42,435 bases of DNA, taken from NCBI GenBank assembly GCA_018400295.1, contig JAGYMZ010000021.1, positions 1 to 42,435 on the forward strand, in the 5' to 3' direction. Every line of letters starts with the position of its first letter. The first letter of the stretch is position 1. Position numbers and translations under genes: made by a program. The notes under the pieces are model-generated. The model saw only the letters and a list, made by a program, of their open reading frames with translations, made no database searches and had not been told where the DNA came from. This stretch comes from Bacteroidales bacterium. GTDB lineage: Bacteria; Bacteroidota; Bacteroidia; Bacteroidales; B18-G4. Below, one piece after another: positions 30,445 to 39,676 of the stretch.

Positions 30445-30452
30445 TATCTTTG
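30445..30452 (+). promoter_or_regulatory. -7 box upstream of the ModE-like gene
   Basis: TATCTTTG, a full match to TAnnTTTG, 21 nt before the ATG. No -33 element at the expected spacing. Confidence 0.45.
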
Positions 30453-30473
30453 CATCTCAAATACGGTCATTTT

Positions 30474-30854
30474 ATGGGAAAACGGGGCAAAGCAGACAGA
30501 AGAACAGTATTACTGAATTACAAATTATGGCTATCTTCCATGAGCGGGGAAGGCATCATCAGCGAAGACACATACCACCTGCTGATGAAGATCAAAGAAA
30601 AAGGATCCTTGAAAAGGGCAGCCGAGGAGCAAAACATGAGCTATCGAAAAGCCTGGGGAGACATTAAAAAAGCTGAGGAAATGCTGGAATACGAGCTCAC
30701 GGAAAAGACCCGTGGTGGTATAGGCGGGGGAAGGTCCAAACTTACCGGCAAGGCAGAAAAACTCCTGGAAGCTTACCATGCCCTGCATAAGAAATTCGAT
30801 GAATCCATCGAAGAAGCCTATCAGGAGTTCAGAACAAAGATCAGCAACAAATAA
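30474..30854 (+). CDS. ModE-like winged-helix regulator without molybdate-binding domain
   Basis: The 126-residue protein matches the LysR-like winged-helix DNA-binding half of ModE: GSLKRAAEEQNMSYRKAWGD (helix-turn-helix), then LEYELTEKTRGGIGGGRSKLTG, with the glycine-rich wing typical of ModE. The C-terminal di-MOP/TOBE domains that sense molybdate or tungstate are missing, so it may respond to another signal or partner. I use the ATG at 30474; the TTG at 30450 overlaps the -7 box. Its place near an AOR gene makes metal-enzyme control plausible. The palindrome upstream of the AOR gene is a candidate target. Confidence 0.85.
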   Translation: MGKRGKADRRTVLLNYKLWLSSMSGEGIISEDTYHLLMKIKEKGSLKRAAEEQNMSYRKAWGDIKKAEEMLEYELTEKTRGGIGGGRSKLTGKAEKLLEAYHALHKKFDESIEEAYQEFRTKISNK

Positions 30855-30861
30855 ACCATCC

Positions 30862-31323
30862 ATGAAGCAACCTGTCACAGCAATCAGTCTGAACCCAACA
30901 CTCATCATCATACTTTTGTCATGCCTGATCCCCTCATGCAAAGATGATAATGACCAGAATGCACCGTATATTTCCCTTGGAAACGATCCGGGATATATAT
31001 ACAGGGACACCAGTGTGGCCCCCGGTGAAGTCCTTCCCTTCAGGATCCGGGCCGCCAAAGGGAGCAACAACCTTACACAACTTTACATCCAGGTCATCAC
31101 GGACCAGGCCGACATATATTTTGACACGAGCATGAATACAGGTTCGGTGGACATCATCAAAAAATATACAAAAACCCTGGCCGGTGAAGAAAATTGGAAG
31201 TTTTTCGTACGGGATAAGATCGGAAGGACGGCGGCATATTCCCTTGTCGTAAGGTCCGATACATCCGGTTCCCGTCCAACAAGCAGGATGCCCGGAAAGC
31301 AACAGGTCATCGCCTCAGAGTAA
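30862..31323 (+). CDS. Small lipoprotein of unknown function
   Basis: A 153-residue product with a lipoprotein signal; the likely lipid-attachment site is Cys26 (LIPSCKDD). The remainder is a single small beta-rich domain ([38 protein letters not shown]) that I do not recognise. The last 17 nt overlap the lptB gene on the other strand. It starts 7 nt after the ModE-like gene and is probably cotranscribed with it, with no clear functional link. An ATG-led signal is preferred over upstream in-frame starts that lack one. Confidence 0.7.
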   Translation: MKQPVTAISLNPTLIIILLSCLIPSCKDDNDQNAPYISLGNDPGYIYRDTSVAPGEVLPFRIRAAKGSNNLTQLYIQVITDQADIYFDTSMNTGSVDIIKKYTKTLAGEENWKFFVRDKIGRTAAYSLVVRSDTSGSRPTSRMPGKQQVIASE

Positions 31324-32032
31324 AATTCTCCCCAAGATAAACCTTGCGGACATGCTCATCCTCGGCCAGCTCCTCGGAGGTTCCGGATTTCAGGATGGCT
31401 CCTTCAAAAAGCAGGTATGCCCTGTCGGTAATGGAAAGGGTTTCATGTACGTTATGATCGGTGATCAACACACCAATGTTTCGTTCTTTCAACTTGGAAA
31501 CGATGGTTTGAATGTCCTCGACAGCTATGGGATCTACCCCGGCAAAAGGCTCATCCAATAAAATAAATTTTGGGTTGACGGCAAGGGCACGTGCAATCTC
31601 CGTACGTCTTCGCTCCCCTCCCGACAACTGTATCCCATGGCTCTTCCTGACATGCTCCAGTCCGAATTCCTTGATCAGCGCTTCCAGCTTTATCTCCCGC
31701 TCACTTTTGCTGTATTTGGTAAATTCCAGGACGGCCCGGATGTTGTCTTCGACGCTGAGTTGCCGGAAAACCGAAGCTTCCTGGGCAAGGTAGCCTATGC
31801 CGATCTGCGCCCGCTTATACATAGGATAATCCGTGATCTCCTGCTTGTTCAGGTACACATTCCCGGAAAACGGTTTGATCAGGCCGACGATCATGTAAAA
31901 AGAAGTGGTTTTGCCTGCCCCGTTGGGCCCCAGCAATCCTACGATCTCACCCTGTCCCACATAAAAGGATACATCGCGAACAACCGTCCGCCTGCCGTAT
32001 TTTTTAACCAGGTTATCTGTGCGTAATATCAT
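31307..32032 (-). CDS. lptB: LPS export ABC transporter ATP-binding protein LptB
   Basis: LptB powers extraction of LPS from the inner membrane through LptFGC. The 241-residue product has Walker A GPNGAGKT (35-42), the signature [15 protein letters not shown], and Walker [17 protein letters not shown], which with SFYMIVGLI is diagnostic for LptB rather than other ABC ATPases. The ATG at 32032 is chosen; an upstream TTG at 32041 is weaker. It is the last gene of the kdsD-DUF5686-lptB unit, 15 nt after the DUF5686 stop. Confidence 0.94.
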   Translation of the reverse strand: MILRTDNLVKKYGRRTVVRDVSFYVGQGEIVGLLGPNGAGKTTSFYMIVGLIKPFSGNVYLNKQEITDYPMYKRAQIGIGYLAQEASVFRQLSVEDNIRAVLEFTKYSKSEREIKLEALIKEFGLEHVRKSHGIQLSGGERRRTEIARALAVNPKFILLDEPFAGVDPIAVEDIQTIVSKLKERNIGVLITDHNVHETLSITDRAYLLFEGAILKSGTSEELAEDEHVRKVYLGENFTLRR

Positions 32033-32047
32033 GAAGCCCAAAAATAC

Positions 32048-34546
32048 TTAAAATGAGAACCAAAAAGAAAAAAACACCGCGAAATTATCCGCTCCGGGCG
32101 TATCTCTGTGAGAAAGCCTCCATATGGCATCAACCCGGAAAATCTTAAAAATATTCTCCAGTCCCACCCCTGCCTCGTAATACGGTTTCTCTAGATTGCC
32201 CAGGATGCGTGGAAATTCGGAATACGCCTTATTGGCTTCGGTCAAGCTGCCGACCAAACCTCTGCCATGGATCACCGTCCTCCATTTCAGCCGGCGCATC
32301 AAAGGAATGCGGTTGAGGATCAATCCATCAAAATGATGCGTATAATAAAGGCTCACGTATGTATCGCTGCCCATTTCATAATAATCCAGCAAATTATAGG
32401 CATACTCATCGAATAAGAAGGTTTCATTCCCAGGCATCAGCTTTAGCAAGGGATAAGGCAGGGTACCCCAGATCTTGCCGGTCTCAAAAATATATTTTGA
32501 CCATCCGAATGAAAATACATTAAACCAGTGACGTACCCCGGCCTGCAGCTTGTGGTATTCAAACTCACTTTCCAGGAAGCCCGGGATGCCGTATGAATAC
32601 TTCAGGTCAACCACGGGGTAGGTGGTGCCCAGACTTATTCGTTCGAATTCACCCATGACGTATTTTTCCTTGAATGCAAAGCGTGTATCCAGACTTATCT
32701 CAGAGGTTGTAAGGGCGTTTTCCGGAATTCCTTCACCGTCCTTGTACAGTATGAATGTTGTTTCCCCGGCAGGGAATAAAACCCGGTGCCGGAAACGAAA
32801 GGTGTTTGAGAAACCTGTAAACCATTCATGCTCATAATGCCCTGAGAACTCCTGGACCATGGATAATTTATTGGCCGGGCTCCTCCTAAAGAACGATGAA
32901 AACAGATTGTCTTCGCTAAAAGCGTTCTGGCTGGCACCCAGTTGCTCCATGTCGTGCGTATATCCAGCCCCGAACCCCCGCCGTGGATTTTTCGAGAACA
33001 GGTAAAGAAAGCCCAAATTGTATTTGAATTTCCGGTCCTTTGTACCATATGCAACATGGCCGGAAAGCATAAGCTTCGTGGAAAATTCGTTGCTGGTACA
33101 TCCGCCCAGCCTGAAGCGGACACCTTCGATCTCGTTAAAACTCAGCATTTTATAATACGGTCCGATCTCAATATTCCCCCATAACAGGTTCCCGTTGAAT
33201 AGCATATAAAAAAAGTCGACATACGTCCTGAAAAGCGGCACATTCTTCACCGAATCCACCATTTCGTAAATCCCCATTTCCTTTTCAGTAAGTCGTTCAT
33301 GCCTTGCGGTATCCCAGAACGCGTCGGATTTTGTCCGTGCATCATCCTGTATCACAACATCCACAGGGGAACGGTAAAATTCCTTCTGCTTCGGTTGGTT
33401 AAAAACAAAATTCCTGTGTATGGTCGTCCGGTGACCAAAAAAGCCCAGGATCCTGTCCGTATTTTCAATAATGTTGAAATCCACAACAATATAATCCCGT
33501 ATAAGTGTCCAGCGATCATTTTCCAACAGTTCATACGCCTGTTCCAGTGCAAGATCATTGACAAAATTCAGGTTGGCATCGCCCGTCACTTTCATGTCCA
33601 GGCTTTTCACCGCAAAGCTCGTATCATGTATCCAGAGTTCCCCGGTAAATGTCAGTTCCTGTTTGCGTTTGGGCTTGAACATCATATGATAACACCAATA
33701 TCCGTCCATGAAAGCACTGTCGATCAGGTAGTACTTATAAAATCCCAAACCAAAATCAGCGATGGGACTCACAAAGTTTTTTTCAAACAGGGGAATATAA
33801 TTATCGTAAATATTCACATTCTGATACAGGTCCCCGAGGAATTGCGTGATGCTTTCATTTTCTATGCCGGATACCCTGGAAGCTTTTATGATCTCTATTT
33901 CGCCCGGGGGGTCCTTGCTGTAATAATGATCGGAAAGCGTTTCCGAAATAAACACAGGCAAATAGGACTTGCCGTTCACAATGGATGTATCCACATAATC
34001 GAACACGAATTTAAAGGGCTTCATGAACCGGCGCTCCCTGAGCCGGTCATCAATATTATTGGCATCAAACTGGATCTTGGTATACACTTCATGCTGACAG
34101 GCATTATGCGCTTCACGGTTGTTGAGGGCTTTGTTTTTAATGACCTTGCGCAACAATACTTCAGCCGGATTCTCACCCGGCCGGATAACCACCTCATTCA
34201 ACTGCACACCGGCAGGCTGCAATGCAATGGTCATTTCCTGAAATACGCCCGGAATGATCTTCCTTGCCTGAGACCGGTAGCCAACAAAAGAAACATAGAC
34301 CGTATCGAAGTTTCTCCGTGTTTCAATGGAGAATTCGCCATTGAAACCGGAAGTGGCCCCGATGGTATGATCACTGAAATAAATATTGGCAAAAGGCACC
34401 GGTTCACCGGTGTTCCCATCGACCACCCTGCCCATGATGCGCGTCACCTGACCCGTTGCCTGGCCGGCAAAAAATCCGGCAAAACAAATAAGCACAAGAA
34501 GCCGGAGTCCGGGCAGGAGCTGCATATAAAAAAGTTTGTATGGCAT
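32048..34546 (-). CDS. DUF5686 outer-membrane protein with carboxypeptidase-regulatory-like domain
   Basis: A family member widespread in Bacteroidetes with no assigned function. The 832-residue product has a signal peptide (about residues 1-33, ending ATGQ). A carboxypeptidase-regulatory-like Ig domain follows (RIMGRVVDGNTGEPVPFANIY, FVGYRSQARKI). A long DUF5686 region comes next and ends in a beta-rich, barrel-like C-terminus with alternating aromatic strands (FAVFFSFWFSF). I chose the ATG at 34546. An upstream start at 34636 overlaps kdsD and would put the signal peptide 30 residues in. Its position between kdsD and lptB suggests an envelope role, which is inference. Confidence 0.86.
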   Translation of the reverse strand: MPYKLFYMQLLPGLRLLVLICFAGFFAGQATGQVTRIMGRVVDGNTGEPVPFANIYFSDHTIGATSGFNGEFSIETRRNFDTVYVSFVGYRSQARKIIPGVFQEMTIALQPAGVQLNEVVIRPGENPAEVLLRKVIKNKALNNREAHNACQHEVYTKIQFDANNIDDRLRERRFMKPFKFVFDYVDTSIVNGKSYLPVFISETLSDHYYSKDPPGEIEIIKASRVSGIENESITQFLGDLYQNVNIYDNYIPLFEKNFVSPIADFGLGFYKYYLIDSAFMDGYWCYHMMFKPKRKQELTFTGELWIHDTSFAVKSLDMKVTGDANLNFVNDLALEQAYELLENDRWTLIRDYIVVDFNIIENTDRILGFFGHRTTIHRNFVFNQPKQKEFYRSPVDVVIQDDARTKSDAFWDTARHERLTEKEMGIYEMVDSVKNVPLFRTYVDFFYMLFNGNLLWGNIEIGPYYKMLSFNEIEGVRFRLGGCTSNEFSTKLMLSGHVAYGTKDRKFKYNLGFLYLFSKNPRRGFGAGYTHDMEQLGASQNAFSEDNLFSSFFRRSPANKLSMVQEFSGHYEHEWFTGFSNTFRFRHRVLFPAGETTFILYKDGEGIPENALTTSEISLDTRFAFKEKYVMGEFERISLGTTYPVVDLKYSYGIPGFLESEFEYHKLQAGVRHWFNVFSFGWSKYIFETGKIWGTLPYPLLKLMPGNETFLFDEYAYNLLDYYEMGSDTYVSLYYTHHFDGLILNRIPLMRRLKWRTVIHGRGLVGSLTEANKAYSEFPRILGNLEKPYYEAGVGLENIFKIFRVDAIWRLSHRDTPGADNFAVFFSFWFSF

Positions 34547-34619
34547 TATCGTCCAGGCATGTATCTCCCGGCTCAGTTCTGACATGAGCCGGCACAATTC
34601 AGCAATCCCTTCTGCAATC

Positions 34620-35585
34620 CTAAAGTATGCCTTCATTTAAAATATCATGCAGATGGATCACGCCGACATATTTTTGACCTTTCACAACCGGAAGCTGGGT
34701 AATATTATTGGATCGCATGATCTCCAGTGCATTGACCACAAGACTTTCTGATTCAATGGTTTTGGGTCCTTCCGACATAATATCCGAAGCATGGATCGCA
34801 TTGATGTCTGTTTCCCGCTCCAGCATCCTGCGCAAATCGCCATCAGTAATGATACCGGCGATCCTGTCCTTGTCCATTACCACAGCTGCACCAAGGCGCT
34901 TGGATGAGATCTCAACGATCACCGAACGTATGGTGTCCTCCATCACGACTTTCGGGACTTCATTCCGGGGATAAATATCCGAAACCTTGAGGTATAGTTT
35001 TTTCCCCAGGGAACCACCGGGATGGTACCGTGCAAAATCGTTGGCAGTAAACCCCCGTACCTCCAGAAGGGCCACAGCCAGTGCATCACCCATCACCAGT
35101 TGTGCTGTTGTACTGGCAGTGGGTGCCAGGTTGTTGGGACACGCCTCGGATTCTACGGTGGTGTCCAGGATCAAATCGGACTGCCTGGCCAGGTAGGAAT
35201 CAATATTCCCCAGCATACCGATGAGAAAGTTATTCCGGGCTTTCAACAAAGGGACCAGCACCTTTATTTCGGGTGTTTCCCCGCTTTTGGAAATGCATAC
35301 AACGATATCGTCCCTGCGTATGATCCCGAGATCACCATGAATTGCATCCGCCGCATGCATAAATACAGAAGGTGTGCCGGTGGAATTCAATGTGGATACG
35401 ATCTTTGTGGCAATATTGGCACTCTTTCCAATACCGGTGAATATCACACGGCCCTCGGATCGGTAGATCTCTTCAACACAGCGGGCGAAATCATCGTTAA
35501 TGGATCCCTTTAGCCCGTTTATGGCGCTTAATTCCTTCTCAATCGTATTCAACCCGGTTTTTTTTATTTTCTTTAGTCGTTCCAA
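34620..35585 (-). CDS. kdsD: D-arabinose 5-phosphate isomerase
   Basis: KdsD (KpsF) makes arabinose 5-phosphate, the precursor of the LPS sugar Kdo. The 321-residue product has an N-terminal SIS domain (FTGIGKSANIATKI, CISKSGETPEI, HGDLG) and two C-terminal CBS domains (about residues 205-321, ending in LHDILNEGIL). I use the TTG at 35585, since no ATG lies near the family's usual start; an ATT just upstream is possible but rare. It leads a unit with DUF5686 and lptB, linking Kdo synthesis to LPS export. It is divergent from recQ across 181 nt. Confidence 0.94.
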   Translation of the reverse strand: MERLKKIKKTGLNTIEKELSAINGLKGSINDDFARCVEEIYRSEGRVIFTGIGKSANIATKIVSTLNSTGTPSVFMHAADAIHGDLGIIRRDDIVVCISKSGETPEIKVLVPLLKARNNFLIGMLGNIDSYLARQSDLILDTTVESEACPNNLAPTASTTAQLVMGDALAVALLEVRGFTANDFARYHPGGSLGKKLYLKVSDIYPRNEVPKVVMEDTIRSVIVEISSKRLGAAVVMDKDRIAGIITDGDLRRMLERETDINAIHASDIMSEGPKTIESESLVVNALEIMRSNNITQLPVVKGQKYVGVIHLHDILNEGIL

Positions 35586-35632
35586 GGCAATTTTAATTTA
35601 ATTTTCTTGTTTTAATTCTCTGCAATTATGTT

Positions 35633-35640
35633 TATATTTG
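35633..35640 (+). promoter_or_regulatory. -7 box upstream of recQ
   Basis: TATATTTG, a full match to TAnnTTTG. A TTG at 35607-35609 is 23 nt upstream, longer than the usual 19. The recQ ATG is 127 nt downstream. Confidence 0.4.
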
Positions 35641-35736
35641 TGTAAGGCAGCCCTTCAGTAATGAAATGATAACTCACAAAGGCTGTATATTATTATTTAC
35701 CATTGTACCACTTTACCCTTTGGATCATGTGCAGTA

Positions 35737-35744
35737 CAAATATA
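35737..35744 (-). promoter_or_regulatory. Possible -7 box of the kdsD unit
   Basis: The minus strand reads TATATTTG, a full match to TAnnTTTG, about 150 nt before the kdsD start. No -33 element at the right spacing. Confidence 0.3.
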
Positions 35745-35766
35745 TTGATTTTAAGGTGACGGTCAT

Positions 35767-37962
35767 ATGACAACAAAAGTTGAAAATTCACTACAAGCAC
35801 TACTCAAACAAATTTTTGGTTTTGACAGCTTTAAAGGGAATCAGGAAGCGATCATCAACAATGTTCTTGCCGGCAACGATACCTTTGTGATCATGCCCAC
35901 CGGCGGCGGCAAGTCCATGTGTTATCAACTGCCCTCTATAAAACTCAAGGGAACAGCGATCATTATTTCACCGCTCATCGCATTGATGAAGAACCAGGTG
36001 GACAGCATCCGCAATTTTGGTGCTGAAGAGAGCATCGCCCATGTCATGAATTCTTCCCTCTCAAAGGCTGAGCTTAATAAAGTAAGGCAAGACCTGCTAG
36101 AGGGCAGGACCAGGTTGCTATACGTAGCCCCGGAATCCCTTACAAAAGATGAAAATGTTGAGTTTCTCAAGAACATCAGGATATCATTTTATGCCATTGA
36201 TGAGGCGCATTGTATCTCGGAATGGGGTCATGATTTCCGGCCCGAATACCGGAGGCTCAGGCCGATCATAGAGACCATCGGCCAGAATGTTCCGGTAATG
36301 GCCCTTACGGCAACCGCTACACCCAAGGTTCAGCACGATATCCAGAAAAACCTGGGCATCATGAACGCAAAGGTGTTTAAATCCTCTTTCGACAGACCCA
36401 ACTTATATTATGAGATCCGTTCCAAAACCAAGGATGTTGTCCGGGACATCATCAAATACATAAAAACCAAACCCGGAAAATCAGGCATTGTTTACTGCCT
36501 CAGTCGCAAAAAAGTAGAAGAGCTGGCCGAAACTTTCCAGATCAACGGGATCAATGCACTGCCTTATCACGCAGGACTGGATTCTGCTACACGGAAATCC
36601 AACCAGGATAGATTCCTTATGGAAAAAGTAGATGTCATCGTAGCAACCATTGCCTTTGGAATGGGCATTGATAAACCGGATATCCGGTTTGTGATACACC
36701 ACGACATACCCAAAAGCATTGAAAGCTACTACCAGGAAACCGGGCGTGCCGGGCGTGACGATGGTGAAGGGAATTGCTTAGCTTTTTACAGCAGGGAAGA
36801 TATCCAGAAACTTGAAAAGTTCATGAAAGGCAAACCGGTGGCTGAGCAAGAGATAGCCAAGGAGCTTCTGCAGGAAACCATGGCCTATGCCGAGTCTTCC
36901 CTCTGCAGGCATAAATTGCTGCTGCATTATTTTGGAGAGAATTATGATAAGGACAACTGCGGATCCTGCGACAATTGCCTGCACCCCAAAGAAAAATTTG
37001 AGGGAAAAGAATACATCGCACAAGTCCTCGAAGCCATACTGGCCGTCAAGCAATTGTTCAAAACCAACCACATCGTCAATATCCTGACCGGGAAGAATAC
37101 CTCCAACATAAAGGAATATAAGCACAACAAACTGGAAATTTTCGGCCAGGGCTCGGAAAAAGATGAGAAATTCTGGAACGGCGTGATCCGCCAGGCACTG
37201 CTTGACGAATTGATCACCAAAGATATCGACAATTACGGGCTGCTCAAGATAAGCGATAAGGGCAAGAAATACCTGGACAACCCCTATTCCATGATGCTCA
37301 TCAGGGAACCGGAATACGACACCGGGGAAGACGGGGAATTTGAATCCGGGGCCGCCAAGACCTCCACGGCAGACAAGGCCTTGTACAGCATGCTTAAAGA
37401 TCTGCGCAAAGAAATATCCCGCAAGGAAAACCTGCCTCCTTTTGTAATTTTTCAGGACCCATCGCTTGAAGACATGGCGATACAGTATCCGGTCAAAGAA
37501 GAAGAATTATTTCACATCACCGGCGTGGGCACCGGTAAAGCAAAAAAATACGGCCGGCCATTCCTGGAACTGATCAAAAGCTATGTTGACGAAAATGAGA
37601 TCATCCGCCCCCACGACATGGTGGTCAAGTCCGTGGTGAACAAATCCGGCCTCAAGGTACATATCATCCAAAACATCGACCGGAAAATGTCGCTGGAAGA
37701 CATTGCCAGGGCGAAAAACATGCCTATGGGAGACCTGCTCACCGAGATCGAACGGATCGTGTCGTCCGGAACCAAAATTGACCTGGGTTATTATATTGGC
37801 GAAAATGTGGATGAATACCACCAGGAAGAGATCTTCGAATATTTTCATGAAGCCGAATCCGATTCTGTTCAGGAAGCTTTGGAAGAACTGGGTGAGGATG
37901 AATTTACCGAAGAAGAGATCCGGCTGATGCGTATAAAATTCATGTCTGAAATCGGCAACTGA
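35767..37962 (+). CDS. recQ: ATP-dependent DNA helicase RecQ
   Basis: RecQ is a 3'-5' DNA helicase of repair and recombination. The 731-residue product has the helicase motifs: PTGGGKS near 44-50, DEAH at 145-148, TATATPKV and GRAGRDD. The zinc subdomain has cysteines 380, 398, 401 and 404. An RQC domain and an HRDC domain (about residues 545-615) follow. An extra C-terminal helical region of about 115 residues ends LMRIKFMSEIGN, as in other Bacteroidetes RecQ proteins. The stop overlaps the start of the downstream lipoprotein by 1 nt. Confidence 0.96.
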   Translation: MTTKVENSLQALLKQIFGFDSFKGNQEAIINNVLAGNDTFVIMPTGGGKSMCYQLPSIKLKGTAIIISPLIALMKNQVDSIRNFGAEESIAHVMNSSLSKAELNKVRQDLLEGRTRLLYVAPESLTKDENVEFLKNIRISFYAIDEAHCISEWGHDFRPEYRRLRPIIETIGQNVPVMALTATATPKVQHDIQKNLGIMNAKVFKSSFDRPNLYYEIRSKTKDVVRDIIKYIKTKPGKSGIVYCLSRKKVEELAETFQINGINALPYHAGLDSATRKSNQDRFLMEKVDVIVATIAFGMGIDKPDIRFVIHHDIPKSIESYYQETGRAGRDDGEGNCLAFYSREDIQKLEKFMKGKPVAEQEIAKELLQETMAYAESSLCRHKLLLHYFGENYDKDNCGSCDNCLHPKEKFEGKEYIAQVLEAILAVKQLFKTNHIVNILTGKNTSNIKEYKHNKLEIFGQGSEKDEKFWNGVIRQALLDELITKDIDNYGLLKISDKGKKYLDNPYSMMLIREPEYDTGEDGEFESGAAKTSTADKALYSMLKDLRKEISRKENLPPFVIFQDPSLEDMAIQYPVKEEELFHITGVGTGKAKKYGRPFLELIKSYVDENEIIRPHDMVVKSVVNKSGLKVHIIQNIDRKMSLEDIARAKNMPMGDLLTEIERIVSSGTKIDLGYYIGENVDEYHQEEIFEYFHEAESDSVQEALEELGEDEFTEEEIRLMRIKFMSEIGN

Positions 37963-38321
37963 TGAAAAAATCCTGGTTAGTACTGATCCCGCTCTTTTTA
38001 TTCTTCAGCTGCTATAACTCCGATGCGGGAAAAGAAAGATCAAAACAACCCAAGCCGGCCCTGACCGTGGATCAAATGGCCGGTGTGCTGACGGATATGC
38101 ACCTTGCCCAGTCCGCATTGAAATTTCGACAGGATAGAGGACTGAGGCACCGCGACAGCAGCGAACACCTTCATTACATTATCTTCCGGAAACACAACAT
38201 AACCCAGGAGGAATTTGAAAAAAGCATGGATTATTATAAGCATGACCTGAAAAAATACGATCTAATTTATGAGAAGGTGCTTGAAAACCTGAGTAAGCTG
38301 GAAAGCCAACTGAGTGAATGA
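37962..38321 (+). CDS. DUF4296 lipoprotein
   Basis: A 119-residue lipoprotein with attachment at Cys17 (FFSC), then a helical DUF4296 domain containing MAGVLTDMHLAQSALK and an RHRDSSEHLHYIIF stretch. The family is restricted to Bacteroidetes and its function is unknown. It overlaps recQ by 1 nt, so it is translationally coupled to it, though a functional link is not obvious. It converges on the next gene with 14 nt between the stop codons. Confidence 0.85.
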   Translation: MKKSWLVLIPLFLFFSCYNSDAGKERSKQPKPALTVDQMAGVLTDMHLAQSALKFRQDRGLRHRDSSEHLHYIIFRKHNITQEEFEKSMDYYKHDLKKYDLIYEKVLENLSKLESQLSE

Positions 38322-38335
38322 CTGACAAGACCGGG

Positions 38336-38746
38336 TCATTGAATGTAGGTGGCGGTACAGGCCTCCAGGGATCCTGAAATTTCCAGCGAATATTCCCACT
38401 GGATCTTATTGTCCTCATAGATGCCCGTGCCCTCAATGATCCATTTTTCCTGATTTAACTGCCTGGGCAGGGTAATGGTATTTCCGGCTACGATGGCAGT
38501 ATCCGGCCGGGAAACATTGGAAAATCCAAAGTTGTACATCAGTACCTGAATGCTGTTCGACGGGTCATTGGAAATGGTCACCGTGTACCGGCTTTTCTGG
38601 CAGGATTCGTTGTTTACCGACCATTGCCCGGTGAATTTATCCCTTGGGTCCTCAAAAGGCTGAATGTCATCCTCTTCCGAACATGAAACCAGCATTCCGC
38701 AGAGGAATAAAACATGAAGTATGCTATGCAGGCTGAATATTTTCAC
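38336..38746 (-). CDS. Lipoprotein of unknown function
   Basis: A 136-residue product with a lipoprotein signal (attachment at Cys22, LVSC) and a small beta-rich domain resembling a lipocalin-like fold in its alternation (DKFTGQWSVN near the start, GSLEACTATYIQ at the end). I do not recognise the family. A minus-strand TATATTTG box lies 5 nt before the ATG (38751-38758), too close for a normal leader. It would make the message nearly leaderless if used. Confidence 0.65.
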   Translation of the reverse strand: MKIFSLHSILHVLFLCGMLVSCSEEDDIQPFEDPRDKFTGQWSVNNESCQKSRYTVTISNDPSNSIQVLMYNFGFSNVSRPDTAIVAGNTITLPRQLNQEKWIIEGTGIYEDNKIQWEYSLEISGSLEACTATYIQ

Positions 38747-38821
38747 AGGACAAATATAGTATGATTTTGGTTATTGTTTGTATCCGGTCCTGACGGAAGC
38801 CATATGCCTTGCGCTCAATGA

Positions 38822-39658
38822 TCATTCGAATTGAGAAAGTACCGCATCCAATAAGCGGCTGGCACCAATCCGGAAATGATCGGGCGTAAGCCAGGATACA
38901 CCCAGGACGGATCTTACCAGTCCATAATACTGCAAGGCATGCTCCGGAGTGGATATCCCTCCAGCCGGTTTGAAGCCGGCCTTTTTCCCTGTTTTCAGGT
39001 GAAATTCTTTTATGGTATCGATCATGACCAATGCGGCTTCGGGGGTAGCGGCAGGTGTTGATTTTCCGGTGGAGGTTTTCAGGAAATCCGCGCCGGCCAT
39101 CAGGGCCAGTTCAGAAGCTTTGCGGATGTTCCCGGGACTTCCCAGTTCACCGGTTTCCAGGATCACTTTTAAATGCCTGGGACCGCATGCCTCTTTTGCC
39201 AGCGAAACTTCCTTCTTCAGTCCTTCATGGTCCCCGCTCAGAAAGGATCCCCGGTTGATGACCATGTCGATCTCATCCGCACCGTTTTCCAGGGCGTATT
39301 TTATCTCTGCCAGTTTCAGGGATAAGGGAGACTGCCCTGTTGGAAAACAACCGGCCACTGCAGCCAGTTTAACCCCGCTACCTTTAAGTACCTCCCGGGC
39401 CGTACCAAGAAATGTGGAATAAATACACACAGCAGGGACACCGGAATGGTCTTTTGAATGGGTCTTCAGAGCTTTTCTGCAAAGCGTGGCAATATCCTGC
39501 CGGTTGTCGGTATTGTTCAGGGAGGTAAGGTCGATGAAGCCGGGAATCCCCCGGACCCAATTTCTATCCTCAAGGCATTCCTGATTTTTATTGCTTATTT
39601 CGGAAATTCTGTCCCGGAGTTCTGAGACCGAACAGGAATATGCGTCAAAAATGACCAT
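38822..39658 (-). CDS. deoC: Deoxyribose-phosphate aldolase
   Basis: DeoC splits deoxyribose 5-phosphate into acetaldehyde and glyceraldehyde 3-phosphate in nucleoside catabolism, in the cytoplasm. The 278-residue product is a TIM barrel with the Schiff-base Lys194 (FLKTSTGKS), Asp131 (DEIDMVIN) and Lys230 (GFKPAGGIS), all conserved catalytic residues. It starts 18 nt after the upstream PorV-like gene and is probably transcribed with it. Acetaldehyde is a possible AOR-family substrate, but the AOR gene is 10 kb away and any link is speculative. Confidence 0.95.
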   Translation of the reverse strand: MVIFDAYSCSVSELRDRISEISNKNQECLEDRNWVRGIPGFIDLTSLNNTDNRQDIATLCRKALKTHSKDHSGVPAVCIYSTFLGTAREVLKGSGVKLAAVAGCFPTGQSPLSLKLAEIKYALENGADEIDMVINRGSFLSGDHEGLKKEVSLAKEACGPRHLKVILETGELGSPGNIRKASELALMAGADFLKTSTGKSTPAATPEAALVMIDTIKEFHLKTGKKAGFKPAGGISTPEHALQYYGLVRSVLGVSWLTPDHFRIGASRLLDAVLSQFE

Positions 39659-39676
39659 GGCGGATACCGTTTATTG

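Noticed and set aside
33299..34582. 427-residue open frame on the plus strand
   Set aside because: Antisense to the DUF5686 gene; no domain and no start signal.
38317..38340. Inverted repeat AATGAC/GTCATT between two convergent genes
   Set aside because: Only 6 bp and no T-run; it is made largely of the two genes' stop codons, so not a convincing terminator.
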